From Bacteroidota bacterium (GTDB lineage Bacteria; Bacteroidota; Bacteroidia; Chitinophagales; Chitinophagaceae): a stretch of 64,000 bases of DNA. The position numbers and the translations under genes were made by a program. Location of the stretch: assembly GCA_020161435.1 (NCBI GenBank), contig JAIUNV010000003.1, positions 452,567 to 516,566 of the forward strand, in the 5' to 3' direction. Below are positions 8,919 to 17,475 of this stretch, one piece after another. The notes under the pieces are model-generated. The model saw only the letters and a list, made by a program, of their open reading frames with translations. It made no database searches and was not told where the DNA came from. Positions within the stretch are counted from its first letter, which is position 1. Every line of letters starts with the position of its first letter.

Positions 8919-9152
8919 TAGTCCTCGTCTCCGGACGAGGATTTTATGGTCCACAGATTCTATCTGGAATTTATCTTCGGATGTGGCGACAAGCGTCGCA
9001 GCACTAGTGCATCCCCGACAGGAGTCGGGGACAATGAGCATAGTCCTCGTCTCCTGACGAGGATTCCGTGGTTAACAGATTTCATCTGGAATGTATTTGT
9101 GCTTTTGCGACTGTAGTCACAATACCAAGAATCACCGACAGGAGTCGGGGAC
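8919..9152. repeat. Two tandem copies of a ~113-bp palindrome-rich repeat (A and B)
   Basis: Copy A is 8919-9032 and copy B 9041-9152. Both start TAGTCCTCGTCTCC and contain CCTCGTC/GACGAGG hairpins, a CAGATT...ATCTGGAAT middle, and end with CGACAGGAGTCGGGGAC, itself a hairpin. Related pieces occur at 12477-12540 and 5961-5995. This resembles REP/ISR-type dispersed intergenic elements. The 399-base gap between arsC and the T9SS gene holds this pair and a terminator, and no convincing gene. Confidence 0.7.
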
Positions 9153-9170
9153 GAGACATTACCTACAACA

Positions 9171-9202
9171 AAAACGTCCCCAACAATTATTGGGGACGTT
9201 TT
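9171..9202 (-). terminator. Terminator between arsC and the T9SS-sorted gene
   Basis: AAAACGTCCCCA / TGGGGACGTTTT, perfect 12-bp arms with an eight-base loop. It is symmetric, with A and T runs, so it may serve both converging transcripts. Confidence 0.8.
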
Positions 9203-9266
9203 ACTGTATTGCAACTTTCTTATTTTTTATTCCTTGTTACATGTTATCTCGACATGCCCATCATTT

Positions 9267-11354
9267 TTAGCGCAATACTTGTAGTTTTTTTACTTCTCTG
9301 TTTGTGCCTTGCGCTACAATAATGAAATACTGACCGGAAGCAATTCCACTGGTGTTTAAGCGTAATGTTCTGAACCCTTTTTCTGTAATGCCACTAAATA
9401 GCGTCACTATTCGTTTGCCCGAAATATCCGTTACAAATACATCTGTATAACCCGCAGACGCCATATTCAATAACACATTCGTACTATTAACAGCAGGGTT
9501 AGGATAAACCAAGGTTTTGCCTGCTGTAATGCTTGTTAGCGTTGAATCAATTGTTTTCTTAATTGATTGCTGGCGGTTTGTTTTATACAGGTTGCTTGTA
9601 CACATACTATCCGTTTCAGCAGCAGAGGCATGTAAAAATATATTGTTGCAAGCAGCAGGGTTGGGTGTGGTAAATGAGCTTACCATTTTGGGTGTAAGCG
9701 GATACTTCACAACTAGCAGCACATTTTGAGCATTTGCTGTATCTAATTGCCGTTTTAGATTGATGAGTAATTTTATAAAGATGGGGCCTTGTGGTAACCA
9801 ATTAATATTACCTGCGGATGAATTTGCTCTGATTCTGAAAATGGTATTTTGAATACAACTAACATCTACATAGGGACTGCGGTACTGCCAATAACCAGTT
9901 TTTTGGTCTTTGGCTTCCATTTCCCAACTCATGCCAGCCGGGCCATACAAACCTGCCGAATCTCCCTGCACTACTATAGCAGCCTGCACTTCTTGAATGG
10001 TAAGCCTTGATGCAGGGTTAAGCACATATTTAATCGGGTTCTCGAACCGATAATCAATATCTGTTTTCCAATAAAAACCATCTCTTGTACTGCCCATCCG
10101 CTCTCTTTTAAATGTCTGGTTCACTTCGGGTGTTTTCAGTAGATTAAACACGCCCATGATTTCATTATAGTATGGGTAATCTTCTGGGGTATTATTACCC
10201 TGTTGGCTGCCAGGATTTTGGAAAATGATATCTCCATAAGGATATGTTGTAGTAATCGTACCATTTAAAGTCATCGTCATATCCAACGCCATGGGGGTTA
10301 ATTCAACTTGCTGCGGACCTGCGGGTGTAGTCTTTTTGCCACCTGCTATAAAAAAATCCAAAAGACTAACTGCTGCACCTATATAGGGAATGGCACTCAG
10401 GCCCTGTTTGAGAAAATTATTACTTAGCAAGCCTTGCTGCAAAGCTGTTAAGCCAGCTGGTTTGTTGCTGCCGGGTATCAGATTTGGGGCTAAAAAATTG
10501 CTGACAGCAGTGGTCTGGTCAGTTTTGAACTGTGCAATGGTTTTATACGTTTTCATTGCTTTTTGTGCGCCGCCCAATAAATCTTTAAAACTTAAACCAG
10601 TGCTTGGTTGGGAAAGCTGTGCAGGTGTAATGTTTTGTGCGGTTAAGTTTCCAGTTGCAGAGCCTCCTAGCGAAACGGTAGAGGTTGTAATGAAATTAAC
10701 ATAGATGCCTAATCGGGAAGAGTAATAACAAGTACAGGGATCATACTGCATAGGGTAGTCAACATAAAACCATTGGTACATATTGTTATTGAAAGGTGAT
10801 GGGGATTGATAGATTTTATCTTTAGTAAATACCTTATCAATCGGTATTGCACCATCGGATAAATCTAACAAGGAAGTTTGATATTGCGAAAATTCTGCAA
10901 ATTGCAAAGTCACTTTTGCACTGCTAAAAGCAGGCAGGTTTGTACCTCCTCTTGCATAGAATATTCTTAATACGCTACTGTACTTATTATACATCACAAT
11001 ATACAATTGTTCTGGTTTTGGATTTTGCAAACTGCCGTTTTGAAGAAACCCGAATTGTCTTCGAATTAATTCCCATCCATCAGTTGGCTTCATATCAAGT
11101 GCAAGCCTCAAGTTGTCAATAATGCTATTGTCAGGCTGGTAAACGGGGTTAAAAATGGAATCATTTCCCGGGGTTGCACCTTGCGCATTGGTAAGATACT
11201 TTCGAGCCATCCAATTGAAATTGTTAATCATGGAGGGATTCTGTGTATTAATGGCAGAATCTGGCCGCGTAAAAATGCCATTTACTAAACATTGTGCTTG
11301 CATCACATTCTGAAATAACGTGAAGAGTAAAAACAAAAGGTAGATTTTTTTCAA
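9267..11354 (-). CDS. Secreted protein with type IX C-terminal sorting domain
   Basis: A 695-residue protein starting with a signal peptide (MKKIYLLFLLFTLFQNVMQA, mature protein from about Gln21). It ends in a classic T9SS type A sorting domain of about 75 residues: LVYPNPAVN, a central DVFVTDISGKRIV strand, then GIASGQYFIIV and a basic end (REVKKLQVLR). It is therefore predicted to cross the outer membrane through PorV/SprA-type machinery and be anchored or released. The central 600 residues have no motif I recognise. A hydrophobic Gly/Ala segment (AIPYIGAAVSLLDFFIAGG) lies near residue 320. The substrate is unknown. Confidence 0.85.
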   Translation of the reverse strand: MKKIYLLFLLFTLFQNVMQAQCLVNGIFTRPDSAINTQNPSMINNFNWMARKYLTNAQGATPGNDSIFNPVYQPDNSIIDNLRLALDMKPTDGWELIRRQFGFLQNGSLQNPKPEQLYIVMYNKYSSVLRIFYARGGTNLPAFSSAKVTLQFAEFSQYQTSLLDLSDGAIPIDKVFTKDKIYQSPSPFNNNMYQWFYVDYPMQYDPCTCYYSSRLGIYVNFITTSTVSLGGSATGNLTAQNITPAQLSQPSTGLSFKDLLGGAQKAMKTYKTIAQFKTDQTTAVSNFLAPNLIPGSNKPAGLTALQQGLLSNNFLKQGLSAIPYIGAAVSLLDFFIAGGKKTTPAGPQQVELTPMALDMTMTLNGTITTTYPYGDIIFQNPGSQQGNNTPEDYPYYNEIMGVFNLLKTPEVNQTFKRERMGSTRDGFYWKTDIDYRFENPIKYVLNPASRLTIQEVQAAIVVQGDSAGLYGPAGMSWEMEAKDQKTGYWQYRSPYVDVSCIQNTIFRIRANSSAGNINWLPQGPIFIKLLINLKRQLDTANAQNVLLVVKYPLTPKMVSSFTTPNPAACNNIFLHASAAETDSMCTSNLYKTNRQQSIKKTIDSTLTSITAGKTLVYPNPAVNSTNVLLNMASAGYTDVFVTDISGKRIVTLFSGITEKGFRTLRLNTSGIASGQYFIIVAQGTNREVKKLQVLR

Positions 11355-11461
11355 TTTTATGAAATTTGGTGGTGAATTTTATGATAAAATGGGCAAAGCA
11401 TCCGCAGCCCTCTGGTCAGAAAGCACTTTATACTTTATGAATTCAATAAGTGGGAAGGAAT

Positions 11462-12262
11462 TTAGCGTTGCCTAATTCCAATAAATTTTTTGAAAACTGG
11501 AGTAGTAGAATAGGTATAATCGTTACTGTCAGAAATGTTTGTCCTTGGCCAATGTTTATAATTTATCAATAAGGTATCCCTATTAATTAAATAGCCTCTT
11601 GCTTCTAATTCACCGCACCTCCAGGCACCTCCTTTTGAGACAAAACCATTATATGCCTGTACAGCGGCTATTCCAAAGTCATAAACGGTGTATCCTTCGG
11701 ATGGATTTATGTAACCGTTGCAACCTTTTGGAAGGTTTTTTAAAAATAACCAATAATCATTTCTTTGTAAGGTAACCGTAAATGTATCAGCAGGGTTATC
11801 GGTATTGTATCCATGAAATTTTCCAATAGCTGCAGCTAAAGTTTCTGGTACAATGGTCAGGTATTTTGTGACAGTTTGCACGGTAGGAGTTGCAGGAAAA
11901 CAATTGGCCCCTTTGGTATTGTATCCTGTAAACTTTACAGGTATCCGGTTTTCGAGCACATTAAAGTAAAGGCTGACGCTAGATTTTTTGAAAACGTTTT
12001 GGCTATTACCAATTTCCCATTTTACTGAGTCGTATTGCCCTATAGCTTTGAAAGTGATGAATTTAAAAACAGTTGCAGTATCCTTGACTTCAAAGGCAGT
12101 GTCTGAAACTTGTTCCAGCATCACAAAATCTGCTTTAAAAGGGGTAATATCAGCACAGGGGTCGGGTGCTTCAGGTATAGGGTCTTTGCTACATTTGGAA
12201 GAAAGCAGCATGCCCATTACAACAATAGCCAAGGCAAAACGTGTGAGGTATTTCAGTGTCAT
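11462..12262 (-). CDS. Putative small lipoprotein, function unknown
   Basis: A 266-residue protein with a hydrophobic N-terminus followed by LLSSKCSKDP. The Cys after a hydrophobic stretch suggests a lipoprotein, but Lys at position -1 is unusual for a lipobox, so anchoring is uncertain. The rest is beta-rich with Cys at ADIT- and GANCFP-type positions and no recognised domain. It lies 107 bases upstream of the T9SS-sorted gene on the same strand, so the two may be cotranscribed, possibly as a surface-associated pair. Confidence 0.65.
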   Translation of the reverse strand: MTLKYLTRFALAIVVMGMLLSSKCSKDPIPEAPDPCADITPFKADFVMLEQVSDTAFEVKDTATVFKFITFKAIGQYDSVKWEIGNSQNVFKKSSVSLYFNVLENRIPVKFTGYNTKGANCFPATPTVQTVTKYLTIVPETLAAAIGKFHGYNTDNPADTFTVTLQRNDYWLFLKNLPKGCNGYINPSEGYTVYDFGIAAVQAYNGFVSKGGAWRCGELEARGYLINRDTLLINYKHWPRTNISDSNDYTYSTTPVFKKFIGIRQR

Positions 12263-12476
12263 GCGTGAATGTTTAGAAAGTGTAACCGTTAATGCTTATG
12301 CAATGTAGGCACAATTACCCTCCTTTTCTACTAAAGCCCGTATAATTGAAAATAATCAAAAATGGGGGGGGTATTTTTAAAATGATTCAGCATTTTTGAT
12401 ACTAAGCCTATCAGTTTCACCCAATTCTTCAATAAAAGGTGTATACACAATAGTTGTTGAATGATTGCAATTGTAC

Positions 12477-12540
12477 TGTATTTGTGTTTTGCGACGGTAG
12501 TAGCAGCACCAAAGCATCCCCCGACAGGAGTCGGTACGAG
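12477..12540. repeat. Partial copy (C) of the dispersed palindromic repeat
   Basis: Matches the second half of copy B: TGTATTTGTG..TTTTGCGAC.GTAGT, then CCGACAGGAGTCGG. The last bases diverge (TACGAG instead of GGGACGAG). Confidence 0.6.
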
Positions 12541-12550
12541 ATAAAGAAAT

Positions 12551-12579
12551 GGGGTTCAGCATCATGAATGCTGAACCCC
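12551..12579 (-). terminator. Terminator of the outer-membrane barrel gene
   Basis: GGGGTTCAGCAT / ATGCTGAACCCC with a five-base loop. Read on the minus strand it is followed by ATTTCTTTAT. Confidence 0.8.
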
Positions 12580-12606
12580 AAACTATAAACTAAAAACAGG
12601 AAATTG

Positions 12607-15375
12607 CTATCTCGGCATACCCATCATCATCATGCGTTGGCCGCTGCCGCTTTGGGCGGCGCCAAACTTGCTGAGATTGAAGGTGAAGGTGAGCATGAAG
12701 TATCGCTTGAGTACCGTGTAGCGATTGTCTTCTACATAGTTGCCACTCGTTACACGGCTGATGCCGGTGTTTTGGTTGAGCAAATCGTAGGCACGTAAGC
12801 GAATTTCGCCCCGCTTGTTTTTCAATACCGACTTAGCAATGTAGGCATTCCACAACGTAAAGCTTTGGTTGAAGCCATCGGCACGGCCGGTGTTGGCAGT
12901 GAACGTCACATCGCTTCCCAAGGTGAAATTTTTAGGCAGGTACCAGTTGGTTTCAAAAGTGGAACTGTAGGTAAAGAAGTTGGTGTTTTGTGCTTCTTGC
13001 AACGAATAACGGGCACGGGTCCAGGCTACGTTTCCACCGAGGCTTACATCAAACAATTCTTTGAAATTGTAGTTGGCGCTTACACCTTGAGACAGGTTGA
13101 TATTGGTGATTTCGTTCTGTGCTTTGTTCAGCAAATTCACATTTCGGCTGTAGCCGGCACCAGTGTTCAAATTAATATTGGCACGGGTTTCGCCGAGTGG
13201 CAAAGGCAAGCCAATGCTCATGTTTACGTTGGCATTGAAAATACCATTCACATTTTCGTAGGTGGTGTAGCGGCCACCAAACTGACCAATGCTATCGCTG
13301 TTCACAATGCCATTGAGCGTTTGACGAACGTTGGCAAAAACGAAGAAGCTCTTCATGGTGTAAGGATCGAAACTGGAGTAGTTAGCCCTGAAGTTGTTGG
13401 TGAAAGCCTGCTTCAAATTGGGGTTACCCTTGGTAATGTTGAGCGGATCGCTAATGTCTTCAATAGGCTGCAATTGCGTAACCGATGGGTTTTGCGTAGC
13501 TCCGTTGTAAAACAACCGGAAATTGCGATAGCGGTTCTTACCTATTTGTATTTGTGCAGCCGGCAAAATGTTGAAGAAGCTTTGTGAGATAGGTTCTGTT
13601 TTGCCTTGCACCAAACTACTCAGGGTAGCCTGTTGTGCTTTGGCACCAATGCTGTAGTTCCAGCCTGTGCGGTTTTCTTTGAAAGTCAAACCACCACCTG
13701 CATAGGTATACTCATTATCAAAAAAGTTGGTGAGGCGGCCATTTACTTTGTCGTACGCCTGTGTACCGGCATTGTAGTCAAAAGTTTTTCTATCGTTGGT
13801 ACTCTCATTGGCCCGATAGAACGCATTCAGCTCTATGATGGAGCGACGACTCATTGGCTCTGTATAACTCAAATCAACACCATAATTGCTGGCAATGGAT
13901 TTGGTGGTATTGATTTGCCGAATGGTATCTCTTGTAATGTTCGATCCTTTGTAGCGGTTGTTGATGGTGTACTGGCTTCCATCGGCATCGCTTTCGTTGC
14001 GGCCAAAGTTGAGTTGTGCACTAAAGGTGCGGCCGGCACGGTCGAATTTGTGGCGCCACAACGCAGAGCCACTCATATTGTAACCACTGCTGTTGCTCTT
14101 GGTGAGGCTTTCACCATCACTCAGCAAGTTGCCGCTGGAGCCAACAGTATTGTAGGTTTTACGGGTTTCACTTTCTGTATTTTGGAAAGTAACTGCAGGA
14201 CGAACGATGATGGAATTGCTACTATCCATTTTCCAATCGATCGACATATTGAGGCGATGATTGTTGTTGTTGCGACCAGTGAAGCCGGGCTCTTTGTAAT
14301 TCTGTGTGGTATCGCCCACATAGCTCAGGCGCTGCAGGTCGTAGTTGTTTTCCAGCTGTGTGCCATTGAAAAAATAACTGGTATTGAGGTCGAGCTTGCT
14401 GCTCTTAAAGTTGTTGTAGTTGAGGCCAATGGCTTGTGTAGCCGTAATACCCTGGGCATTGCCTCCGCCAAAGTTGGCGCCACCACGACCGCCACCACCG
14501 CTAAAGCTCAATGCATCCATTACACTAAAGCCTTGCTGGTTTACATTGTTGGCTTGTCCTATCAAAGAAATCTGTTCGCCTTTCTTAAAACTGTTGAGGT
14601 TGGTATTGGCCTGATAGCGATTGTCGGTGCCATAGCCGGCAGCTATTTTACCAAACACACCCTGGCGTTTATCATTCTTGAGTGTAAGGTTGATGGTGGG
14701 TTCTGCATTGCCATCATCAAAACCAGTGAACTCACTTTTGTCGCTTTTCTTTTCGTACACCTGCACTTTGTTTACCATATCGGCCTGCAGGTTTTTGGTG
14801 GCCAGCTTCGGATCGTCTGCAAAAAACTGTTTGCCATCCACCAATATTCTCTTCACTTCTTGTCCGTTGGCCTTAATAGTACCATCGGCTGCTACTTCTA
14901 CACCCGGCAGTTTTTTCAGCAGGTCTTCAACCACGGCATTGGGTTTGTTTACCTTAAATGACGCCGCATTAAATTCTACAGTATCACCTTTAATAGCTAC
15001 GGGAGCAGCCACCACCACTACGCCATCGAGTGTAGCATTGCTGCTCATAGCAATGGCCGGAAACTCAACCACTGGTTGTTCATTGCTAATGCTGAAAGGT
15101 TGTTGCACTTTATCGAAGCCGGTGTAAGTAACCAACAGCAGGTACTTGCCTACTGCCAGGCGGCCTATTTCAAAAGAGCCATTTTCCTTACTGCGGCCAA
15201 AAGAAACCAGTGTGCTGTCTTTGGCATCCAGCACATTAATGGTAGCGCTGGGCAAAAACTTTTTGCTGGCGGTGTCTATCACGTTGCCTTTTACAGTACC
15301 AATTTTTGCCTGTCCAAAGCTGGACGCTGCCAGTAAGAAAAAAACGAAACTCAACAGAAAACGAAACGACCTCAT
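12607..15375 (-). CDS. TonB-receptor-like outer-membrane beta-barrel protein
   Basis: A 922-residue outer-membrane protein. After a signal peptide (MRSFRFLLSFVFFLLAASSFGQ) comes a carboxypeptidase-regulatory-like beta-sandwich (about residues 25-110: VKGNVIDTASKKFLPSATI). A plug-like region follows (VEDLLKKLPGVEVAADGTIKANG then VKRILVDGKQFF), then a long barrel rich in Tyr/Asn/Gly. The C-terminus is atypical: GSGQRMMMMGMPR. The plug matches the family in which a regulatory domain precedes an outer-membrane barrel (OMP_b-brl_3 type) rather than a SusC. There is no SusD next to it. ATG 15396 is an alternative start; 15375 gives a cleaner signal peptide. Confidence 0.85.
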   Translation of the reverse strand: MRSFRFLLSFVFFLLAASSFGQAKIGTVKGNVIDTASKKFLPSATINVLDAKDSTLVSFGRSKENGSFEIGRLAVGKYLLLVTYTGFDKVQQPFSISNEQPVVEFPAIAMSSNATLDGVVVVAAPVAIKGDTVEFNAASFKVNKPNAVVEDLLKKLPGVEVAADGTIKANGQEVKRILVDGKQFFADDPKLATKNLQADMVNKVQVYEKKSDKSEFTGFDDGNAEPTINLTLKNDKRQGVFGKIAAGYGTDNRYQANTNLNSFKKGEQISLIGQANNVNQQGFSVMDALSFSGGGGRGGANFGGGNAQGITATQAIGLNYNNFKSSKLDLNTSYFFNGTQLENNYDLQRLSYVGDTTQNYKEPGFTGRNNNNHRLNMSIDWKMDSSNSIIVRPAVTFQNTESETRKTYNTVGSSGNLLSDGESLTKSNSSGYNMSGSALWRHKFDRAGRTFSAQLNFGRNESDADGSQYTINNRYKGSNITRDTIRQINTTKSIASNYGVDLSYTEPMSRRSIIELNAFYRANESTNDRKTFDYNAGTQAYDKVNGRLTNFFDNEYTYAGGGLTFKENRTGWNYSIGAKAQQATLSSLVQGKTEPISQSFFNILPAAQIQIGKNRYRNFRLFYNGATQNPSVTQLQPIEDISDPLNITKGNPNLKQAFTNNFRANYSSFDPYTMKSFFVFANVRQTLNGIVNSDSIGQFGGRYTTYENVNGIFNANVNMSIGLPLPLGETRANINLNTGAGYSRNVNLLNKAQNEITNINLSQGVSANYNFKELFDVSLGGNVAWTRARYSLQEAQNTNFFTYSSTFETNWYLPKNFTLGSDVTFTANTGRADGFNQSFTLWNAYIAKSVLKNKRGEIRLRAYDLLNQNTGISRVTSGNYVEDNRYTVLKRYFMLTFTFNLSKFGAAQSGSGQRMMMMGMPR

Positions 15376-15568
15376 GTGTGTAGCTATTTGTTGCATATGA
15401 CGGCAAAACTATATCTGCCAATCCACACACACCGTTAAGTGCCACAGAAGTATTGTTAATGAAGGTTAATGGCTACACCAGTGGATTTAAGTATGGTTCA
15501 ACGGTAAGAAATAACACTATGCTGAGCCAGTAAAACAGCCTTTGAGCACAGATGCGTATTTTGCAGGC

Positions 15569-16936
15569 ATGAAAACTCCGGCAATGCTGCAAAAAGCCTG
15601 GAATCGCTTGGCCATGCAGCTCGAAAACGGACAGGTCAAAAAGAACCTCTTGCAATCGCTACCATTTTGGATTGCCAGTATCATTACGGGTGTTATTGCG
15701 GTGCTGTATGCCAAAATGTTTGCCTTTGCCGAAAATCTATCAGTTCAATTATTACAATGGAAATGGTGGTCGTTGCTAGTTCTATCTCCATTGGCTTTTT
15801 TCTTCAGTTGGTGGCTGGTGTACAAAGTAGCTCCATTGGCCAAGGGTAGTGGCATACCACAGGTAATGGCCGCTATTGAATTATCCAATCCACGTCAGCA
15901 TTTGCTTACCAGGCATTTGCTTTCATTAAAAGTGATGTTGGTAAAAATTGCATCCAGCCTTGTGGCTGTATTGGGGGGCGCAGCCATTGGCAGAGAAGGG
16001 CCCACCATTCAAATTGCAGCATCCGTATTTCGCCAGGTAAATGCATTGTTGCCTGCCAGCTGGCCAAAAAGCTCAAAAAAAAATATGGTATTGACAGGTG
16101 CTGCTGCAGGTTTAGCGGCGGCTTTCAATACTCCGCTTGGTGGTATAGTGTTTGCCATAGAAGAGTTGTCCAAAAATCACATTCGTCATTTTCGTACCGC
16201 ACTATTTGTAGCGGTGATTATTGCAGGGCTTACCGCACAAGCATTTATGGGTTCGTACCTCTATCTGGGCTATCCAAAAGTAAACAGCCATTTTGGCTGG
16301 TTGCTTTTACTCATCATTCTGGCGGGTACAATTGCAGGTGTTTTTGGTGCCTGGCTGGCCAGAGGCATTCTCGCTATTTTACAGTGGCGCAGTAAACTAA
16401 ACAAACAACAGCAGGCCATGCATACCATTGCGGCGGGCTTGTGTATGGCGGTACTGGCCAGTGTTGTTTCACATCAGGTGCTTGGTTCGGGTAAAGAATT
16501 AATGATTGATGTATTGTTTAATCAACAGCAGCAAGCCTGGTACGCTCCACTGTTGCGTGTTGCTGGTCCTTTATTATCGTTTCCTGCTGGCGGAGCTGGT
16601 GGTGTATTTGCACCTTCCTTAAGTGCCGGTGCAGCCATTGGCGCATCAACGGCGCAGCTCTTTACATTGGATGCTGCCACTACCAATGTGGTGGTCTTAG
16701 CCGGCATGGTGGCTTTTCTTACAGGCGTTACACGTAGCCCATTTACCAGTGCTATTCTGGTGTTAGAAATGACTGACCGGCATTCCGTAATTTTTCACTT
16801 AATGCTGGCAGCATTGGTAGCCAACGGGGTAGCATTTTTAATTGATCGCCACTCGTTGTACGACCATCTGAAACATAAATACCTGCACGAAGCCCAGCAA
16901 GAGGAGCAAAAAAGTAGCTTAACTGCAAAAGCTTGA
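15569..16936 (+). CDS. CLC-family chloride channel or Cl-/H+ antiporter
   Basis: A 455-residue multi-pass membrane protein. The three anion-pathway signatures are present: GSGIPQV, GREGPTIQ (with the gating Glu) and GGAGGVFAPSLSAG. The GGIVFAIEELS helix is also typical. There is no C-terminal CBS pair, so this is the short bacterial form. The gating Glu is kept, which favours exchange over a plain channel, but the second proton Glu was not assigned. The preferred start is ATG 15569; an upstream ATG at 15542 would add nine polar residues. It is a single gene, divergent from the barrel gene. Confidence 0.93.
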   Translation: MKTPAMLQKAWNRLAMQLENGQVKKNLLQSLPFWIASIITGVIAVLYAKMFAFAENLSVQLLQWKWWSLLVLSPLAFFFSWWLVYKVAPLAKGSGIPQVMAAIELSNPRQHLLTRHLLSLKVMLVKIASSLVAVLGGAAIGREGPTIQIAASVFRQVNALLPASWPKSSKKNMVLTGAAAGLAAAFNTPLGGIVFAIEELSKNHIRHFRTALFVAVIIAGLTAQAFMGSYLYLGYPKVNSHFGWLLLLIILAGTIAGVFGAWLARGILAILQWRSKLNKQQQAMHTIAAGLCMAVLASVVSHQVLGSGKELMIDVLFNQQQQAWYAPLLRVAGPLLSFPAGGAGGVFAPSLSAGAAIGASTAQLFTLDAATTNVVVLAGMVAFLTGVTRSPFTSAILVLEMTDRHSVIFHLMLAALVANGVAFLIDRHSLYDHLKHKYLHEAQQEEQKSSLTAKA

Positions 16937-16962
16937 TAGTGCCTGTACAACTATGATTGAGC

Positions 16963-17475
16963 TTATACTATGGTAAACTTTTTCACAAGCCAGCCCATGA
17001 TTTTTTGAGCCAGCTTTATGATAAGCACCGTGAGTAAAGCACCGCTGAGTACACCGCCGCCTACTCCAATCATTAATCTGTATTCGCTATTGATATTCCA
17101 ATGAAAAATGCCGTTCAACGCCCACAATACCACCCAACCTGTAACGGCTGCCGTAGCGGGAATAACCAACCAGAGCAATGCTTTAAAACCTGCACTAAAA
17201 GACCGTTTCTGAAAGCCGTACAACGTGGCAACGGACACTACTCCGGCAGCAGCCAATGCCACAAATATGGCCACTGCTGCTAATATCAATATGAGCAACG
17301 CTACAAATACAGCAGAGAAGACCAGCGAAAATGAAATTAAAATGATGCTAAGACCCAATGCATAGAGTGGCCCTTCTCCGGCAGCCTCTGCTGCTTTTTG
17401 TGCACTGTCTTCCTGTGCCAACAGCACAGTGGCGCAGAGCAAAAAAAGGCTGAGTAAAAAATGTTTCTTATTCAT
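16963..17475 (-). CDS. Membrane protein of unknown function coupled to the SNF2 helicase
   Basis: A 170-residue protein with a signal peptide (MNKKHFLLSLFLLCATVLLAQ) and about four hydrophobic helices (residues 38-80, 97-120, 135-160). A basic end follows (LVKKFTIV). No family is recognised. Its ATG overlaps the stop of the SNF2 helicase gene (TAATG), so translation is probably coupled. The functional link, if any, is unclear. Confidence 0.7.
   Translation of the reverse strand: MNKKHFLLSLFLLCATVLLAQEDSAQKAAEAAGEGPLYALGLSIILISFSLVFSAVFVALLILILAAVAIFVALAAAGVVSVATLYGFQKRSFSAGFKALLWLVIPATAAVTGWVVLWALNGIFHWNINSEYRLMIGVGGGVLSGALLTVLIIKLAQKIMGWLVKKFTIV

Larger units (their letters stand above)
12263..12606. 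other. Intergenic region, 344 bp
   Basis: No gene seen. It contains a G8 run at 12364-12371, repeat copy C at 12477-12540 and the terminator of the barrel gene at 12551-12579. Confidence 0.6.

Noticed and set aside
8919-9152. CRISPR array
   Set aside because: Only two long tandem copies, each palindromic and without equal spacers.
13606-14961. Long open frame on the plus strand inside the outer-membrane barrel gene
   Set aside because: It is antisense to a clear barrel gene. Its amino-acid make-up is a mirror of that gene's codons.
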